Shown here: in pieces, positions 60,894 through 64,000 of the stretch
Position numbering within the stretch: position 1 is the first letter of the stretch
How the letters are laid out: every line of letters begins with the position of its first letter
Assembly: GCA_050250665.1 (NCBI GenBank)
Contig: JBFWOF010000007.1
Coordinates: 76,797 to 140,796, forward strand
Length of the DNA stretch: 64,000 nt
Direction of reading: 5' to 3'
From: JADKFD01 sp050250665
GTDB lineage: Bacteria > Pseudomonadota > Gammaproteobacteria > Xanthomonadales > SZUA-5
Notes under the pieces: generated by a model
Seen by the model: the letters and a program-made list of their open reading frames with translations, nothing else
Told to the model about the DNA's origin: nothing
Databases searched by the model: none
Translations under genes and position numbers: made by a program

Positions 60894-63656
60894 ATGTTCG
60901 CCATCCGTCCGCACCGCCCGCAGATTCTCGCCGCAGGCCTCGCGCTGGCCCTGTGCACCACTTTGGCGCCCCTGACCGCCCGCGCCGCCGCCGAACTGTC
61001 CACCGCCACCCTCAACGGCGGCAACGGGCTGCGCCTGGACGGCGGTCTGAATGCGTCCAACGCCAACGAACAGGCCGGGATCAGCGTGTCCGTGCTGGGC
61101 GACATCAATGACGACGGCATCGATGATCTTCTCGTGGGGGCGAGCCGCGCCAGCAACGGGTCTGGAGTCTCGCGTGCCGGCCGGAGCTACGTGGTCTTCG
61201 GACGCAGCAGCGGCTTCGCGGCGGCGCTCGACCTGACTGCGCTGGACGGCACCAATGGCTTCCGTCTCGAAGGCGCAGTCGCCAATGGTGACGTTGGAGA
61301 GAGCGTTGCCGGTGTGGGCGACATCAATGGCGACACCATCGATGACTTCGCCGTGTGCGGTTTCCGGGGGGGGGCGGCGGCAACAGGGCGTTGCCACGTC
61401 GTGCTCGGCCGAAGTTCCGCGTTCAGCCCGGTGCTTGACCTTGGCGCGCTGGACGGCAGCAACGGCTTCGTCGTCAACGGCGTCACGGCCGGCGACGAAC
61501 TGGGAAGGAGCGTGGCCGGCGTGGGCGACATCAATGGTGATGGCTTCGACGACCTGGCGATGGGTGCCATTGGCGCCGATCCGAATGGCGTGGAGGCCTC
61601 CGGCAGTACCTACGTGCTGTTCGGCCGCAATACTGGCTTCGGCGCAAGTTTCGACCTGACCACCTTGGACGGCAGCAATGGGTTCCGCCTCGATGGCGCG
61701 TCAGCCGTTGGCTTGACCGGCGCCAGTGTCGCTGGTGCCGGTGATGTGAACGGCGATCAGGTCGATGATCTGATCATCGGAAGTACCACCGTCGACGGCA
61801 TCGGAGCAGACGAAGCCTATGTCGTCTTCGGGCGGGACACGACGATGGCCCCGCCGACGCCCTTCCCGGCGGCGATCAACCTCTCCTCGCTCGACGGCAG
61901 CAACGGGTTCGTCTTCGGTGCGGGCGGTGCGACCCTCACCCTGGGCTTTGCGGTGGGGGCGGCCGGGGACGTCAACGGCGATGGCATCGGCGACATCGCC
62001 GTCGGCGCGCCGTTTGTCGCCAGCTTGACCGGCAGCGCCTTCGTGGTCTTCGGCCGCAGCACGCCCTTTCCTGCCACGATCGGCGCGGCCGACCTCGATG
62101 GCAGCAACGGCTTTCGGGTCGATGGCGTGGCGGCGTCGCAGGTTCTCGGGATCAGCGTGGCCGGCGGTGACCTCAATGGCGATGGGTTCTCCGACGTGTT
62201 GCTGGGGAGCCCAACGGGCGGCAACGCCGCCGGGAGCGGCGTCCTGGTGTTCGGCCGCAGTGGCGGGTTTCCCGCCGTGATCGCCTCTTCCAGCCTCGAT
62301 GGCAGCAACGGTCTGCGCATCGTCGATGGCACGGTTGGTTCGGATCTGGGCTGGGACGTCTCGGTGGGCGGCGACGTCAACGCTGACGGCACGCCCGACC
62401 TGCTGATCGGCGCGCCAGACTTTTCAAACACGGCTGGCACCCCTCCCGGCGATGCCTACGTGGTGTTCGGCAACGGCGCGCCGCTGCTGGCGAGTGGCGC
62501 AAGCGGCACCCTCACCGCGCTGGAGGACGACAGCAACCCCGTCGGCAGCACGATTGCCGCGCTGCTCCCCGATATCACCGTCTATCTCGATACCCAGCCG
62601 CTGGCCGGTGCCGCCATCGACAGCAACGCGCCGGTGCTTGCGATGGGCGTCTGGCAGTACCGGGCAAATACCGCTGCCGCCTGGACCGCCGTGCCGACCA
62701 GTGGCCTCTCCCGCAGCAACGCCCTGCTGCTGGCTCCGGGTGCCTCGGTGCGCTTCCTGCCCATCCAGCCCGACTTCTTCGGCAGCGTCGCGCCCTTGAC
62801 GCTGCGCGCCTGGGACGGCACCGATGCCAGCGCCTACAGCTTCGGCGCCGGGCAGGATATCCGCGCCAGCGTCGGCAGCCTGGGCGGCTTCAGCAACGAT
62901 ATGAACCGCCTGCCAGTCGCGGCTTCCTTCATTCCGGTCAACGATCCGCCCAGCTTCAGCGCCAGCAGTCCCCCGACGGCTGCTGAAGATGCGGGCGCGC
63001 AAACCGTGTCCGGCTGGGTCAGCAGCGTCTCCTCGGGACCCGCCAACGAGTCGGCGCAGCAGATCCTTGGCTATCTGGTCAGCAACGTGACCAATCCGGC
63101 GCTGTTCGCGGCAGCGCCCAGCGTCTCCCCCGATGGCACGCTGAGCTACACCCCGGCCACCGATGCCAATGGCGCGTCCGCCTTCCTGGTCCAGGTCCGC
63201 GACGACGGCGGTACCGCGAACGGCGGCAGCGACACCTCCGCGCCGCAGGTCTTCGTGGTGATCGTTGATGAGGTCAATGATGCGCCGAGTTTCAGTGCCA
63301 GCAATCCCGCTGCCACGCCGCAGAACTCAGGTCCGGTCACGCTCCCCGCTTGGGCGAGTTTCACGCCCGGACCCGCGAACGAATCCTCGCAGCAGGTGGA
63401 TTCCTGGCTGGTGAGCTCGATCTCCAACCCCGGCCTGTTCAGCGCCCCGCCGTCCATCGCCGCGAACGGGACCCTGAGCTACACCCCGGCGCCAGGCGCG
63501 ACCGGCACTTCGACCTTCACGGTGCGAGTGCGCGACAACGGCGGAACCGTGGGCGGCGGCATCGACACCTCTTCGCCGCAGCAGTTCACGATCACTGTGT
63601 TCGCGCTGACGGACAATCTGTTCTGCGATGGATTCGAGGGCAGCGCCTGCAACTGA
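60894..63656 (+). CDS. Secreted FG-GAP (integrin-alpha-like) protein with FCDGFE near the C-terminus (module 4 cargo)
   Basis: A 920-residue protein with a signal peptide (MFAIRPHRPQILAAGLALALCTTLAPLTARA). Residues about 40-530 are seven or so FG-GAP repeats, each with a calcium loop (DINDDGIDD, DINGDGFDD, DVNGDGIGD) and YVVFGRSSGF. A middle beta domain and two near-identical cadherin/Ig-like repeats follow (GPANES[AS]QQ and SPDGTLSYTP / AANGTLSYTP). The end is DNLFCDGFEGSACN: the tag plus five residues with a second Cys, which may form a disulfide. It is divergent from module 4 sigma. A strong terminator follows. Confidence 0.85.
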   Translation: MFAIRPHRPQILAAGLALALCTTLAPLTARAAAELSTATLNGGNGLRLDGGLNASNANEQAGISVSVLGDINDDGIDDLLVGASRASNGSGVSRAGRSYVVFGRSSGFAAALDLTALDGTNGFRLEGAVANGDVGESVAGVGDINGDTIDDFAVCGFRGGAAATGRCHVVLGRSSAFSPVLDLGALDGSNGFVVNGVTAGDELGRSVAGVGDINGDGFDDLAMGAIGADPNGVEASGSTYVLFGRNTGFGASFDLTTLDGSNGFRLDGASAVGLTGASVAGAGDVNGDQVDDLIIGSTTVDGIGADEAYVVFGRDTTMAPPTPFPAAINLSSLDGSNGFVFGAGGATLTLGFAVGAAGDVNGDGIGDIAVGAPFVASLTGSAFVVFGRSTPFPATIGAADLDGSNGFRVDGVAASQVLGISVAGGDLNGDGFSDVLLGSPTGGNAAGSGVLVFGRSGGFPAVIASSSLDGSNGLRIVDGTVGSDLGWDVSVGGDVNADGTPDLLIGAPDFSNTAGTPPGDAYVVFGNGAPLLASGASGTLTALEDDSNPVGSTIAALLPDITVYLDTQPLAGAAIDSNAPVLAMGVWQYRANTAAAWTAVPTSGLSRSNALLLAPGASVRFLPIQPDFFGSVAPLTLRAWDGTDASAYSFGAGQDIRASVGSLGGFSNDMNRLPVAASFIPVNDPPSFSASSPPTAAEDAGAQTVSGWVSSVSSGPANESAQQILGYLVSNVTNPALFAAAPSVSPDGTLSYTPATDANGASAFLVQVRDDGGTANGGSDTSAPQVFVVIVDEVNDAPSFSASNPAATPQNSGPVTLPAWASFTPGPANESSQQVDSWLVSSISNPGLFSAPPSIAANGTLSYTPAPGATGTSTFTVRVRDNGGTVGGGIDTSSPQQFTITVFALTDNLFCDGFEGSACN

Positions 63657-63765
63657 GACTCCAATCTCGCGTGCCCCGGGACTGTCCATCTGGCCCGGGG
63701 CTTCGCCATCTCTCAATGAGCGCGGCGCCGGCCGACCGCCAGCCGCAACACAGGGGAAATCAAGC

Positions 63766-63802
63766 CCCAAGAAAAACCGGCCTTGCCGGCCGGTTTTTCT
63801 TG
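63766..63802. terminator. Strong hairpin terminator after the FG-GAP gene
   Basis: CCAAGAAAAACCGGC and GCCGGTTTTTCTTGG pair perfectly around a short loop, with an A-run and a T-run inside the stem so it can work in both directions. It lies 110 bp after the stop. From here to the window end I see no convincing gene. Confidence 0.8.
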
Positions 63803-64000
63803 GAACATTGGTGGTGGATTCCGCTCATCACTCGGAACGAGTCTCGTCCATCGTCGTGGATGTCCGCCGCCGCTCTTGCATAGGATCGGAAGGCCACGGG
63901 TGATCGCGATACCAACTGTGGTGCATTACAGTCGTCTTGCACGAGCCCGAAGGAACAGCACGGCGCAGCTGCGTGGCGCTCAGAAAATGTCCTGTACACC

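Noticed and set aside
1..64000. tRNA, rRNA or riboswitch genes
   Set aside because: Looked for cloverleaf-type T-arm signatures and conserved rRNA phrases by eye and found none. A tRNAscan-SE or Rfam search would be decisive.
63803..64000. Minus-strand frame at the window end
   Set aside because: It reads through the terminator hairpin and has no recognisable features.

Overview
This 64 kb window is high-GC, dense with secreted proteins and rich in REP-type repeats. It most resembles a Gammaproteobacterium of the Lysobacterales (Xanthomonadales), perhaps a Rhodanobacteraceae-like lineage. That placement is inferred from a BaeSR-type two-component pair beside a Spy-like protein, the GTAGGAGCG-type REPs, a RAYT transposase and the overall gene style. 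No rRNA or marker gene is present to prove it, and I saw no tRNA, rRNA or CRISPR array.

Layout. 1-6 kb: the 3' end of a BNR/VPS10-like propeller gene, a DUF1996 secreted protein with a Spy-like partner, and the divergent baeS-baeR pair. 6-14 kb: a small tagged secreted protein, a YadA-head/S74-chaperone secreted protein, a tagged secreted protein, an ECF sigma gene, a 164 bp MITE and a broken Ser/Thr kinase gene. 14-18.5 kb: a GntR(YtrA)-ABC ATPase-permease operon, a REP array, an acyltransferase and a TlpA-like thioredoxin. 18.6-24.5 kb: secreted proteins, one with a beta-helix and tag, followed by an ECF sigma/kinase pair. 24.7-30.7 kb: a TlpA gene relic, a degenerate HD-GYP protein, an exported protein, an orphan propeller protein, a B12 radical SAM enzyme and a truncated sugar transferase. 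30.7-33.6 kb: a 1212 bp tandem duplication carrying two RAYT transposases, then a degenerate repeat array. 33.6-42.7 kb: a nine-heme cytochrome c, an exported cupin, a membrane protein, an amidohydrolase, repeat-filled decayed DNA and two DUF1566 proteins. 43-46.4 kb: a three-gene ABC-3C-type conflict operon (nuclease-fold effector, middle component, SMC-like ATPase). 47-64 kb: a large secreted protein, ECF sigma/kinase modules 3 and 4, and a Fic protein between them.

The main pattern is a repeated module. Four loci pair a TIGR02999-like ECF sigma factor with a membrane-anchored TPR Ser/Thr kinase. All four sit beside a predicted secreted protein ending in, or within a few residues of, the motif [LI]-F-x-[ND]-[GS]-F-E. 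Eight proteins in the window carry this motif: seven at the C-terminus and one just after the signal peptide. In module 2, two tagged genes share a 32-nt promoter-like block with identical internal spacing, 29-30 nt from the start codon. I propose a phospho-regulated ECF system controlling export or surface display of tagged proteins. The motif, the adjacency and the shared promoter block are read from sequence; the function is inference.

The window also shows strong repeat-driven remodelling. REPs supply the stop codons of baeR and the ABC-3C ATPase. A RAYT insertion truncates a sugar transferase, a MITE separates sigma and kinase in module 1, and partial duplications left relics of a TlpA gene and an S74-domain gene.
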